Position numbers and translations under genes: made by a program
Assembly (NCBI GenBank): GCA_003290165.1
Contig: QNQO01006982.1
Location: 1 to 64,000 of the forward strand
Source of the DNA: Berberis thunbergii
Lineage: Eukaryota; Streptophyta; Magnoliopsida; Ranunculales; Berberidaceae
Direction of reading: 5' to 3'
DNA length: 64,000 bases
The notes under the pieces: model-generated
What the model was told of the DNA's origin: nothing
Databases searched by the model: none
The model's input: the letters and a program-made list of their open reading frames with translations, nothing else
Shown here: in pieces, positions 1-12,300 of the stretch
How positions within the stretch are numbered: the stretch's first letter is position 1
Layout of the letters: the number at the start of each line of letters is the position of its first letter

Positions 1-715
1 GGAGCAAGTTTGTGGCGAGGCGGAACAAATCGTGGTGAGGCTCTGTTTCGCGGCGATGATGGTGGTGGCTTTACTTGTGACGATGAGAACAAGGGTTGAT
101 GGCGGTGGAGTGGTGTGCAAAGCTTGGTGGCGAGGTGAAGGTCTGACACGAAACAGGGTTGTCACTCCCCTATTTCGTGTGGTGGCAGTGATGTTGTCCG
201 GAGATAGTGGATGAGAGAGTGATGGTGGTTGATGGTGGATGGAGGTGGTGATGGTGATGAAAATGACTTTGTGAGGAAGAGGGTTTGATTTTGGCTATTG
301 ATGCTTGATTCCCTTCTTCTCCTCTCCCTTTTCTCACCCTATTCTCTTGTATTTTATAGAGAATGATCAAAATGAATAGGGATGAGATAAAGAGAAGATT
401 CATCAAGGTATAAATGAGAGAATATTCTTTAGGGTAGGATTGGGTTTGGGTTTATGGGTAGGTTATGGGTTTGGTTAAGGGTTTAGGTAATAGGCTTAGG
501 TTTTGGGTTTAGATATGTGACCCTCTACTTTGTACCATCGCTAGAATCGACCAATTGTCGTTCCTTAAGTTGTCGCCTTAATACGATTTCATCGTTTACT
601 CTCAAATTCCTACAAAGACAAGAAAACGAAATAATTACTATAAAATATAATAATTGAAACACTAACATATATAAATTGAGGAATATATTATGTAATAATT
701 ATGTGAATATCACCT
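1..715. other. Unassigned low-complexity DNA
   Basis: G/T-rich plus strand with many GGTGG and GATGG runs (1-260), then a stretch of degenerate GGGTTT/TTTAGG-like words (about 420-515), then AT-rich DNA. The open frames here are short and compositionally driven. I see no gene. Confidence 0.5.
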
Positions 716-3000
716 GTCCACTATTACAAATATTGAATTTTTACCATTTGAAGGTGGATGGCCATCGATGAAGTCTATAGTGACATCATCCCATACTTCA
801 AAAGGGAATTAGAAGTGGTCGTAGAAGTCTAGCAAGTGACAAAGTTTTATTTTTAGTTCATTGGCACACTTCACAAGAGGAAACATAATTCTTCACTGCT
901 TGGTACATGGATGGCCAATAAAATTGTTGTGCTAGTCTCTTGTAGGTTCTCAATACACCGGAATGCCCAGCAACTGGAGAGTCATGGAATTCTCGCAAAA
1001 GTTGTTGGATGATGCTGGAATGAGGAGGCACCACCACTCGATTTTTGTAACAAATCAGCTCGTTGCGCCAATTGTAAGGAACACCTGGTTTTTTGGTTGC
1101 TTGTTTTCTGATTTTTTTTCATGTAAGGATTGCCAGTAGCTTCGGCTTTTATTGTATCCCATAATTGGGTTTGAGACACAAACAAGGAATCAAGACAATG
1201 ACTATCTGCCACCCGTGATGGTGCATCATCCTCATTGTTTTCTCGGCCTGGTTTATATATGATCTCATAGTCATAACCAAGCAGCTTAGTTGCCCACATT
1301 TGTTGCTCCGGTGTTGCTATGCGCTGCTCCAACAAGTACTTGAGGCTGTGTTGATCAGTTTGGATGTAAAACTTTCGGCCAAGTAAATATGGTCTCCATG
1401 TCTGAATTGCATGGATAATTGCTAGCATCTCCTTTGCATAAACCGACCATAAGCATTTGGTAGTGCCTAAGGCCCGACTTATGAATGCAATAGGTCTTCC
1501 TTGTTGATCAGAACTGCCCCTATGCATCCTCAGAAGCATTGATTCAATGATAAAGCTCATTGAAATTCGGCATTGCAAGTGTTGGTGTAGTAGTCATGGC
1601 GGTTTGAGTCTTGGAAAGCATTTTCTGCTTCATCTTGCCATCCAAAATGTTCCTTCTTTTGGATATTGGTGAGGGGTCGCGCTATGATGCTAATTGCAGA
1701 CAAACTTCCCTGTAATAACCTGTAGTCCTAAAATCTACGCAATCAGAGACATTAAAAGGCTTAGGCCAATTAGCATACTTTAATTTTTTCTTGATCTACT
1801 TAACCTTGTGGAGTTACAATATGCCCTAAGTATTCCCAATCTTGTAAGACCGAAGGCACATTTGTTGTATTTGACAAAGATGATGTTGCCTTTATATTTC
1901 AAAAGCTTTTTGGACATGTTCAAGATGCATGTTCCCAATTGGGGGCTATAAATCAATATTCATAAAAAAACAAGGATAAATTGCGTAGGTAAGGGCGAAC
2001 ATATTGAATTCATAATCGCTTGAAAGTAGATGGGGCATTACAAAGACCAAGGGCATAACTAAGTATTCATAATGACCATTATGAGTACGAAAGGTTGTTT
2101 TATGGATGTATGTAGGGTGTACTCGTACCTGGTGGTATCCCGTTTGTAAGTCAAGCTTTGGTGAATAAGTAGCCCATAAAGCTCATCAGGCATGTCATCA
2201 TCTGTAGGAATTGGAAATCTATCTTTGATGTTACAACATTAGCGCTCTATATGCAGTGCAAAAACGCATGAACCATCTTTTTTTTTTACCAATAAAATAG
2301 AAGATGAAAAAGGACTAGTACTAGATCTTCTAGCCCCAATTTATAACATGTCATGACTTGTTTTCAATTTCACCTTTTGAAAATAGGCATACCTGTATGG
2401 TCTCACATTATGAACTTGATTCCTTCCTTGAGATGATGTGATGATCTATTTTTCTTGTAGGAGGGAGGTGCGTTGGGCTCATGGAATAAGTCTTCAAATT
2501 TGTCCAATGACTGTTTCATTTCAGGATTGGCATCCTGTGATGTATGATCGGCTGCGGATTGAAGACAAATAGCAAACATGGAGCTCCCTTGCCATATATG
2601 TTTTGAAATAACTTTCACTGATGCGGGTTGAATTGATTGTGTATCAATTCCCTTGCAATTTTTGAGTTTGGTTGCTCCATTGGAATTCCATCGTTAATTG
2701 CTTCCAATTACATACCATTGTTCCCAATTGCTCCAACCAATGGACACCTAAGACCAAATCCAACCCAATTAAAGGTAAAACATATAAAGTGAGAACAAAA
2801 GGAATACCTTGGAGTAGAACTTGGACATTTTCGAATCTTCCTTGGCATTTTAATGGCTTTCCATTTGCTACCTTGACATTGAAAAGTTCGGTTGGGACTA
2901 CTGGTAATTGCAACATATTGGCCATCCTTTCACTAATAAAATTATGAGTAGACCCGCTATTAATTAGAACAACCACCTCATAAGGTTCAATCTTTGCCAG
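716..3000 (-). mobile_element. Ty3/gypsy fragment, antisense, protease to integrase
   Basis: On the minus strand this matches the internal part of the plus-strand element at about 5107-7410: aspartic protease with a (N)SGSTHNF motif near 2950, the linker, reverse transcriptase, RNase H (open stretch 1578-982) and the integrase zinc-binding/early core region (about 980-716). The reading frame is broken many times, including the protease Asp codon changed to Asn (D to N in the SGST motif). Both ends are truncated: it starts abruptly at 3000, next to LTR-like sequence of the other copy, and ends at 716 inside integrase. No LTRs of its own are visible. It is a dead fragment of the same family as the neighbour. 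Confidence 0.85.
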
Positions 3001-3335
3001 TCACCCAAAGAGTGCCACAAATCCAAAGAGTGCCATGAAGAACCCAAAGTATTTTAACTAAGAGATGTTTGTTGATCGTGTTCTACATGCCACACAATTG
3101 CTTGCTTAAGGAAAAGGTCTAAGTAGTTATTATTCAGTTGTCGAGTCATTAACCATTAGTGTCTATTCTTAGAGATGTGATCTAAGGATAGAGTAGTTGT
3201 TAGTTTTCTTTTGTATTTAAACTCCCTTTATTGTTGGTAATAAAGCAAGCTTATTCCAATTGAATTTCTCCTGTGGTTTATTCTCACCCCTAAGTAGAAT
3301 ATTGGTCTACTATACAGGTTGATTGGAACCTATCA
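3001..3335 (+). repeat. 5' LTR (truncated start) of the chromovirus
   Basis: Matches the 3' LTR (8398-8788) from the words AACCCAAAGTATTTTAACTA onward and ends with TATCA at 3331-3335. The first ~15 bases of the LTR, including the TG end, are missing. A short internal duplication of CCAAAGAGTGCCA lies at about 3005-3035. Confidence 0.75.
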
Positions 3336-4012
3336 GTAGTATTAGAGGCCAAAATCCCATATCCAAGGTTCGATTCCTGCAGGGGCGACCTATAGGCCTG
3401 GATTAAAATAATTTAGCATTATGTATGGGCATAGTGCTAAGTTGTTAAATAATGGTAGGTGAGAGATAAGCTCATCGGCTAATGTCGATAGAGTAGGCCG
3501 ACGAGGACGTCGACTTGGAAGCATGGGGCAATGTCACGATCCTAGTCATGAGCCTTTCCCTCCTGGACAACCGGGGCTTTTGGGAGAGTTGGTTGGTTCA
3601 TGACAATAGTTGTTAGTTTCCTTTGTATTTTAAACTCCTTATTGTCAGTAATAAAGCAAGCTTATTCCAATTGAATTCTCCTGTGGTTTATTCTCACCCT
3701 AAGTAGAATATTGTCTCCTATACAGCTTTGATTGGACGTATCAGTGGTATGAGAGCTAAATCCCATATCAATGTTCGATTCCCGACTGGGGCGACCTATA
3801 GGCTGGATTAAAATAATTTAGCATTATGTATGGGCATAGTGCTAAGTTGTTGAATATTGGTTGGTGAGAGAAGCTCATCGGGCTAGTGTCGATAGAGTAG
3901 GCAGACCAGGATGTCGACTTTGAAAGCGTAGGACAATTTCACGATCATAGTCATGAACCTTCCCCTCCTGGACAGCTCGGGCTTTTGGGAGAGTTGGTTG
4001 GTTCATGACAAT
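3194..4012 (+). repeat. Tandem duplication of LTR end plus leader (two ~410-bp units)
   Basis: Unit 1 is 3194-3606 and unit 2 is 3607-4012, period about 413. Each unit holds the last ~140 bp of the LTR, the primer-binding site and ~260 bp of untranslated leader, and each ends in GGTTGGTTCATGACAAT. The units differ by scattered substitutions and small indels, so the duplication is old. Confidence 0.9.
3745..3756 (+). promoter_or_regulatory. Primer-binding site of the chromovirus
   Basis: TGGTATGAGAGC lies two bases after the TATCA end of the LTR. It matches the usual initiator-Met tRNA site TGGTATCAGAGC with one change. A more damaged copy (TAGTATTAGAGG) sits in the first duplicated unit at 3337-3348. 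Confidence 0.85.
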
Positions 4013-4032
4013 TGTTATCAAAGCTTTCTATT

Positions 4033-5090
4033 ATGGCAACAAACAAGGAAAGGATCGAGAATCTAGAATCTGGATTTGGAGAACTCCAAAATAGCCTTAG
4101 TAGAGTGGAGGTGGGTGGTATCTGATAAGTTGCACCAATTAGAAGACACCATCAGCAAATTATCCGAAGCCCTACTCTCCAACCGACTTGCATCTGCATC
4201 AGCAAATTTCGATCTTTATGCAAATTCTCCTCATGGGCGTTCTCGCAACATAAGAGAATCATCTCGAGACAACTCTGAATGAGGAAGGCAATTGTTCTCT
4301 TCCAAATTAGCCAAATTAGAGTTTCCTCGATTTTTTGGAGATGACCCCACTGAATGGTACGTTCACAAGAGTGGATCAATTTTTTGAGTATCAAGGCACC
4401 CTTGAATCACAAAAGGTATGGTTGGCCTATTTCCATTTGGAAGGCGAGGCTAATCAATCGTGGCAATGGTTGAGAAGATCATACAAGGAAGAAGGCAAGG
4501 AGGTGCCTTGGAAAAATTTTCAAGAAGAATTTTGGGCAAGATTTGGTCCTACTGATTGTGAAGACTTTGATGAAGCATTGTCAAAGGTTAAACAGGTGGG
4601 ATCCTTACGTGATTATCAAAAGGAGTTCGAACGGCTGGGAAACCGGGTAAAAGGTTGGACACAAAAGGCTTTAGTAGGGACATTCATGGGAGGCCTCAAA
4701 TCAGAAATAGTTGATGGCATAAGAATGTTCAAGTCGAAATCGTAGAAAAAGCTATTAGTCTTGCACGGATGAAGAACGGGCAGCTGATTCGCCAAAGGAA
4801 AGTCACACGACCTTTCAATCAATCCATTACCGACTCCCCTACTTCAACAAAATTCAAGACAGCTTCGCCTATTAAAAGGCTCACTTGGGAAGAAATGCAG
4901 AAGAGAAGGGCACAAAGGCTATGCTTTTATTGTGATGAGAAGTTTACATCTAGTCATAGGTGTAAAGGTCCACAACTCCTACTGTTAAAAGGCAGCAATG
5001 AATATCCAGATGATGATGAAGAAACCGAAGTCCCAATGGAGCCACGACCAGAGATATCACTTCATGCACTATCAGGAAGGACAGCTTATA
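4033..5090 (+). pseudogene. gag of the chromovirus (broken)
   Basis: Begins with ATG at 4033 (MATNKERIENLES), goes out of frame after about 30 codons and continues in shifted frames at 4076, 4335 and 4769. The capsid-like part (4335-4745) has the FFEYQGTLESQKVWLAYFHL pattern of plant gypsy gag. A variant zinc knuckle, CFYCDEKFTSSHRCK (C-x2-C-x7-H-x-C), is at about 4922-4966. Gag would form the particle and bind RNA. Stops and frameshifts make it non-functional. Confidence 0.8.
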
Positions 5091-8000
5091 AAACAATGCG
5101 AGGGATGGCAAAGATTGGACCTTATGAGGTGGTTGTTCTAATTGATAGCGGGTCTACTCATAATTTTATTAGTGAAAGGGTCGCCAATATGTTGCAATTA
5201 CCAGTATTCCCAACGAAACTTTTCAATGTCAAGGTAGCAAATGGAAAGCCATTAAAATGCCAAGGAAGATTTGAAAATGTCCAAGTTCTACTCCAAGGTA
5301 TTCCTTTTGTTCTCACTTTATATGATTTACCTTTAATTGGGTTGGATCTGGTCTTAGGTATCCATTGATTTGAGCAATTGGGAACAGTGGTATGTAATTG
5401 GAAGCAATTAACGATGGAATTCCAGTGGAGCAACCGGACTCAAAAATTGCAAGGGATTGATACACAATCAATTCAACCTGCATCAGTAAAAGTTATTTCC
5501 AAACATATACAGCAAGGGAGCTCCATGTTTGCTATTTGTCTTCAATCCGCAGCCGATCATACATCACAGGATATCAATCCTGAGATGAAACAATTATTGG
5601 ACAAATTTGAAGACTTATTCCATGAGCCAACGCACCTCCCTCCTACAAGAAAAATAGATCATCACATCAATCTGAAAGAAGGAATCGAGCCCATTAATGT
5701 GAGACCATACAAGTATGCCTATTTTCAAAAAGCTGAAATTGAAAAACAAGTTCATGACATGTTAAAATTGGGGCTTATAAGATCTAGTACTAGTCCTTTT
5801 TCATCTCCTGTTTTATTGGTAAAAAAAAAAAAAAAAGATGGTTCATGGCGTTTTTGCAATGACTATAGAGCACTTAATGTTGTAACCATCAAAGATAGAT
5901 TTTCAATTCCTAAAGTTGATGACATGCTTGATGAGCTTCATGGAGCTACTTATTTCACCAAATTTGACTTACAGACGGGATACCACCAGGTACGAGTACA
6001 CCCTACAGACATCCATAAAAGTGCCTTTCGTACTCATAATGGTCATTATGAATACTTAGTTATGCCCTTTGGTCTTTGTAATGCCCCATCTACTTTTCAA
6101 GCGATTATGAATTCAATATTTTGCCCTTACCTACGAAAATTTATACTCGTTTCTTTGATGACATACTGATTTATAGCCCCAATTGGAACATGCATCTACA
6201 TGTCCAAAAAGCTTTTGAAATATCAAGGCAACATCAATTCTTTGTCAAATACAACAAATGTGCCTTCGGTCTACAAGAATTGGAATACTTAGGGCATATT
6301 GTAACTCCGCAAAGAGTTAAGGTAGATCAAGTAAAAAATTAAAAGTATGCTGAATTGGCCTAGGCCTACTAATGTCTCTGAGTTGCGTAGATTTTTAAAA
6401 CTTACAGGTTATTACAGGAAGTTTGTTCGCAATTATAGCATCATAGCGCGACCCCTCACCAACCTCCTAAAGAAGGGACATTTTGGTCGATCTGATGAAG
6501 CAGAAAATGCTTTCCAAGAACTCAAACAGGTCGTGACTACTACACCAACACTTGCAATGCCGAATTTCAATGAGCCATTTATCATTGAATCAGTTGCTTC
6601 ACGGGATGGCATAGGGGCAGTTATGAATCAACAAGGAAGGCCTATTGCATTCATGAGTCGGGCCTTAGGCACCACCAAACGCTCATGGTCGGTTTATGCA
6701 AATGAGATGCTAGCAATTATCCACGCAATTCAAACATGGAGACCATATTTACTTGGCCGAAAGTTCTACATCCAAACTGATCAACGCAACCTTAAGTACT
6801 TGTTGTAGCAGCGAATAGCAACACCGGAGCAACAAAGTGGGGTAACTAAACTGCTTGGCTATGACTATGAGATCATATATAAACCAGGTCGGGAAAACAA
6901 TGTGGTTGATGCAGCATCACGGATGGCAGATAGTCCTTGTCTTGATTCCTTGTTTGTGTCTCAAACCCAATTATGGGATACAATCAAAGTCGAAGCTACT
7001 GACAATCCTTACATGAAAAAAATCAGAAAACAAGCAACCAAAAAACTAGGTGTTCCTTACAATTGGCGCAACGGGCTGATTTGTTACAAAAACAAAGTGG
7101 TGCCTCCTCATTCCAGCATCATCCAACAACTTTTGTGAGAATTCCATGACTCTCCAGTTGGTGGGCATTCTGGTGTGCTGAGAACCTACAAGAGACTAGC
7201 ACAACAATTTTATTGGCCATCCATGTACCAAGCAATGAAGAATTATGTTTCCTCTTGTGAAGTGTGCCAACAAACTAAAAATGAGACTTTGTCACCTGCT
7301 AGACTTCTACGACCACTTTCGATTCCTTGTCAAGTATGGGATGATGTCACTATAGACGTCATCGATGGCCTTCCACCTTCAAATGGTAAAAATTCAATAT
7401 TTGTAGTAGTGGACTGCTTAAGCAAATCGTCACGTTTTTTTGCTCTCTCCCATCCGTATACAACAAAATTAGTGGCTGAAAAATTCATTGAAGGGGTTGT
7501 GAAGCTTCATGGCATGCCTCGGTCCATCATAAGTGATCGAGACCCGGTGTTCATCAGTCGTTTTTGGCAAGAATTCTTCAATGTCGGGCACCCAGTTTAA
7601 GATGAACTCCGCCTACCATCCACAAACATATGGACAAACGGAAGTGGTAAACCGTTGTATTGAACAATATCTTCAATGCTTCGCTTACCAACAATCCCGT
7701 AAGTGGCATTGTTTCTTCCATGGGCTGAGTTTTGGTACAATACTACCTATCATGCATCTACAGAAATGACTTCCTTCCAAGCTCTATATGGAAGACCCCA
7801 CCAACAATTCCACGTTACCATGAAGGTTCTTGCCCAGTAAATGAAGTTGACCAAAGCTTAGCTTCTCGTGATGCCTTGCTACGACAGCTTAAGGAAAATT
7901 TACATGTAGCAAACAATCGAATGAAACAACAAGCAGATTCCAAACGCCTGGACATTGAATACCAAGTGGGGTACTTTGTGTTTTTAAAGCTTCATCCCTA

Positions 8001-8380
8001 CCGCCAGCAATCTGTGTTTAAAAGAGCCTATCAAAAACTTGCCAGCAGGTTCTATAAGAAAAAATTGGAAAGGCGGCCTACAAGCTCAACCTCTCACAAG
8101 GTTCTCGCATTTACCCGGTCTTTCATGTGTCCCTTTTGAAGAAGAAATTGGGTGAAACAGTTGCTGCTAGTATTGAGTTACCTCCATATTAACTGACGAT
8201 GGTGATTTGACTATGGAACCAGAGGGAATATTAGACACCCGCTGGGTAAAAAAGGGGTCCAAAATTGTTGCTGAAAGCTTGATCAAATAGAAAGGACTCC
8301 CATTAGATGATGCTATGTGGGAAAACACTCAAGAAATGAAAGACAAGTTCATAACTACGAACCTTGAGGACAAGGTTCCA
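5090..8380 (+). pseudogene. pol of the chromovirus: PR, RT, RNase H, IN, chromodomain (broken)
   Basis: Aspartic protease motif IDSGSTHNF at about 5140; reverse transcriptase 5640-6340 with [14 protein letters not shown] and FFDDILIYS, the latter in a shifted frame after a one-base loss near 6140; RNase H 6540-6810; integrase zinc-binding CEVCQQTK near 7260 and core motifs ending at SDRDPVF near 7540; chromodomain near 8205-8320 (GILDTRWVKKGSK). Stops occur at about 5368, 6342, 6808, 7138 and inside the chromodomain near 8289. An A-run of 16 at 5821 adds lysines before the DGSWR motif of RT. The product would copy and integrate the element, but here it cannot be made intact. Confidence 0.85.
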
Positions 8381-8383
8381 GTC

Positions 8384-8397
8384 AAAGGAGGTGGTAT
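8384..8397 (+). promoter_or_regulatory. Polypurine tract
   Basis: AAAGGAGGTGGTAT directly precedes the TGATA start of the 3' LTR, the expected place for plus-strand priming. Confidence 0.7.
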
Positions 8398-8788
8398 TGA
8401 TAAGCCAAGAAGATCCCACAGAGTAGTGCCCATAAAGAACCCAAAGTATTTTAACTAAGAGTTGTTGTCGATCGTGTCTACATGCCATAAAATTGCTTGC
8501 TTAAGAATAGGTCTAAGTAGTTATTATTTTGAATAGGTCAAGTAGTTATTATTCAGTTGCCGAGTCATTAGCCATTAGTGTCATATTTCTTAGAGATGTG
8601 ATCTAAGGATTAGGAGTAGTTGTTTTTTTTTTGGAAAGCTTATTTAGGAGTAGTTGTTAGTTTCCTTTTGTATTTAAACTCCTTATTGTCAGTAATAAAG
8701 CAAACTTATTCCAATTGAATTCTCATGTGGTTTATTCTCACCCTAAGTAGAATATTGTCTTCTATACAGCTTTGATTGGGACCTATCA
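8398..8788 (+). repeat. 3' LTR of the chromovirus
   Basis: 391 bp, starting TGATAAGCC and ending ACCTATCA, so the ends form the short inverted repeat TGATA/TATCA. Homologous to 3001-3335 and 3607-3743. It contains small extra insertions, including a T-rich one near 8620-8645 and a duplicated word around 8510-8545. Confidence 0.85.
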
Positions 8789-9377
8789 GTTGCTTCCATG
8801 CTTCAGTCGTGCAATTCCTGAATAGTTACTCTCATTACAATATGTGAAGTCTTTTCCACTTTAGCTTGTTAAAGAGGTCACTGAAATTTGGTAATCCTCA
8901 AATAGACCAGCATGGACATGAGATCTCTGGCACGGAACAAATCTTCTACCACCAACTGCTTTCCTTTGCAATGAAATGCTGAATGCACATCTCTCACTTA
9001 TTAGAATATGAATGTTTGTAATTCAACCAGATTTTTTCCTTCACTTGGTCAAGTACGAGCCAGAAATTTCAAATGAGGACATTTTTTCTTGCCCGTTTGG
9101 CACCATAACACAATCACAGAATTTGCTGGTTAAGAACATAGATCGTGTACACAATTAAATTTGTTGATACCATTTTTTTTAATTGAACTTGCTGTATATT
9201 TCTATTACTCAACGCCTCTTCACTGATGATACAGAGTTGGTGAGACAATTGCATTTCATTATCACTAGCTACTCATACTAATCGTACAAATCATACAGGG
9301 CATGCAAAGTTCAAGCTGTGCATCCAACTTGTTCAGTCTTGACAGTCCACGTGACCAATTGAGCCTTGTAGAGATTG
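8789..9377. other. Downstream flank of PCO; no gene
   Basis: Lies between the 3' LTR and the PCO stop codon. It probably includes the PCO 3' UTR on the minus strand. I see no convincing poly(A) signal and no other gene. Confidence 0.4.
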
Positions 9378-12300
9378 CTAAAATGTTATAGCTGGACCTG
9401 TATATTCTCCCGGTCGCATATAGAGATCAGCTGGTGTATCCATCTCCTTAAGCCAAGCATGATCTTCTTCTTTGCCATCACGCATCTCAGCTCCATTTGC
9501 TGTTGCTGCAAATGTAGACAGTTTCATAGCAAAATTCCATTATAACATGACAGAACAAAATCTCTTAAATCTGAAATGTTATGATATTAGGTGACATTAT
9601 ACTTACAGAAACTGGAATAAGGGTAGTCATGGTAATAAGTGCATGTTCTTCCAGCTGTTTCTTGATAGGGAGGAGCTAGGATGTCAAGCACAGCGCATGG
9701 AGTGACTGCAGTGAAGCAATGCAGATTGCCCCCACTCTTGGGGTACAAGGCAGACGACAGACATGGTGCTGTCAGAACCCTATCCACAGCCAACTTAGCT
9801 AATCTGACTGCCAATAAAAAGGAGAGGTCAGTAAAGATTTTCACAGATAACGAGGCCATCATGTACAAACACATGCAATATGTGACCCTAACCCTAATAT
9901 ATAAAGTTTGGGAATCAATGTAAGTGACATGTAGCTGTTACACCCTACGGACTATCTACCAAAAGATATCCACCAAGCCTTCACCAGATATGCACGGTTG
10001 ATCTCAACACTCTCTTGGACTGGTAAATCAATATTCAATCCAACTGGATATAAGCAACTGTAAGCCTATATCATAATCCATAACAAAACAAGAAATTTTG
10101 TAGGCACGGAGCCGCTTACAATGGTTAACTCTGGTTTCAAGCTGCTAGACAGCAGCCCAAAAAAGGGGTTTAGTTTTGGTTTTTGAAGCCTTCATAAAGT
10201 AACCAAATGTAGACTGCCAAGACTATTTTTCAGTCATTTGATAATAAGTCAAAAGGAAAATTATTAACTTAAATATCATCCCATACGGTCTTTCAAAGTA
10301 TGCAAATTAAATGCTATGGCCCCATGGCTCTGAGGTCCGACTAATTGATGAGCTCGTCAAGGTACAGTGAATAGGCAAACTTGCAGTCCTCATGGTCTTC
10401 AACCCAACACTGCAAACAGATAAGAGCACTTTGTAATTTCTTTTATGGCTATTACACGATTGACAATTTGTCAAACCAATTATCCAACTCGTGGCCTCTT
10501 GAATAAAGATCAACAGGATGGTCATGAACATGAGAATGCATGACAGTTAGGCACAACAAATGAAGTAACATGCCATAAGTTCCTAAGATCTAGCTTTCAT
10601 CTCACAACACTTTTAAACCAAGTTCGGTGGCAACCTGATGACCCATCGATTCTTAGTATGCAGGCCGGTTCAACCCAGTCGTAGGCTTTCACATGCATGG
10701 AACCATAAAGTACCTTGCTTAATACAGTCATACCAGGGTGGTCGTGGAGTGGAATTACTGATGAAGTTGGCAAGCAGAATATACACATCTGCAAAACATT
10801 TGATATTATCTACATTGCAAATCCAGAACTGTTCATACAAGTTTTAAAAAAAAAAAGTAGTCATAAATAATTAAAGCACAAATGACTTTATGCAGTAAGC
10901 TACCAGAGACTCCACTCTCCCAGATATCTTCCTCTTTAGTAGGATCATGATTATTACTGAGGCTCCATTGGTCTACTGCCTAATTGAATCACTTTCAGGA
11001 GAATGGTCTTTTTAGAAAGCCCATTCTTCAAATCAAATATTTCAGACGGTCCCTAGTAAAACGGACAAAACAGATAACTGCAAAAAATGCTGGAAACTTT
11101 TGTTCAAAGTTTGTAACGGCTTGATATAAAGGAAAAATTATAACCACTTGAAGTAATTGCATTTCCAACCCACCAATTGAGGCCCATCCATTTGACCTCT
11201 TTTGAATGTTTTAAAGCATCCAAAGTCTAAAAATCAGTTGGGCGATAGGCATTGATTTGAGCATCATAGTGAAGCTGAGAATTGATTAGAGCATCATTGG
11301 TGGAAGTAGGTTCTTCAATCCAAAGAAGAGTATAGACGGAGATAGAAGAGTGTATAGGTCATCAATGTGTTTGTATATTTGATGTGTGTAGGGGCAAACA
11401 CATGGTTGTTCGATTGGCAGCCTTCTCCATCATAGTAAAGCTTCTCCTTTTTGTTGGTGAGTGTAGGCGATCTTGTCGAACTATGTTTTATCGTTTTTGT
11501 CATATGTTTTTGATGTTCTAATTATTTTACTTTGCATTGGTTTGATTTGACTGTGAAATTAATGCTTTAGTAACGTTTGGGCACGGCGCAACAATTTGGT
11601 ATGAGAGCCCGAATTAGTTCCTTGGGATTGTTAGGTGTTTCGAGAAAACTATATCAACTTTTCAATACACCTTGTGTTTGGTAGTTGGTGTATGGAAGCG
11701 TAAGTTCAAAATTCAAAGATGGTCACACTATAGTTGGCAAGTTTGATGTCGAAAGGTTCAATGGAAAAGAACAATTTTGGCTTGTGGCACTGCGAAGTCA
11801 TGAACGTGTTAGTAAAAGAAAATTTGGGAGATGTTTTGGGTGATTATCTGGGATCAAAACAAGTTTAACTCGCAAGCATGTGGAAAACTCAGTTAAACTG
11901 TTATGGAAAAGGTTGGAGGATAAGTATATGAAGAAAAGAGTAAAATTACTTCATTGGGGCCTAATATCAGGCCGAAAGGCGTAGTCGATTGACAACAGGT
12001 GAATATTCTTATACTACCCCTTGTTCGACTCGAGGGATGGAAGAGGCTAGGTTAGCCGAAAGATGTGAAAGAAAACTCGGCTAAAGTTTTATAGGAAACG
12101 TGTGAAGATGAGTATGTGACAAAAAACATACAAAACAAGTTTCTCATGAAACAACTTTTCCTTATGTTGGTATTACTTTCACTAGAAGAGTTCAATAGGT
12201 TTCTTGCCCACCATTGAATTTAAAAAAAAATGGTTCAGGAGGATTACAAGGCATTGTGCCTTTTGAATTCCCTTCCAAAAAAATATAAACATCTCATACA

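Larger units (their letters stand above)
3001..8788 (+). mobile_element. Ty3/gypsy chromovirus, decayed, with both LTRs
   Basis: LTR retrotransposon with the order LTR, primer-binding site, gag, protease, reverse transcriptase, RNase H, integrase, chromodomain, polypurine tract, LTR. The order RT-RNase H-integrase marks it as Ty3/gypsy, and the C-terminal chromodomain as a chromovirus. The 3' LTR is 8398-8788 with TGATA...TATCA ends; the 5' LTR lost its first bases and joins the antisense fragment at 3001. The coding region is split by several stops and frameshifts, so it is not autonomous. I could not find a matching target-site duplication because the 5' end is damaged. Confidence 0.9.

Noticed and set aside
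420..515. Telomere-like GGGTTTA words
   Set aside because: Irregular spacing and units; not a true TTTAGGG array.
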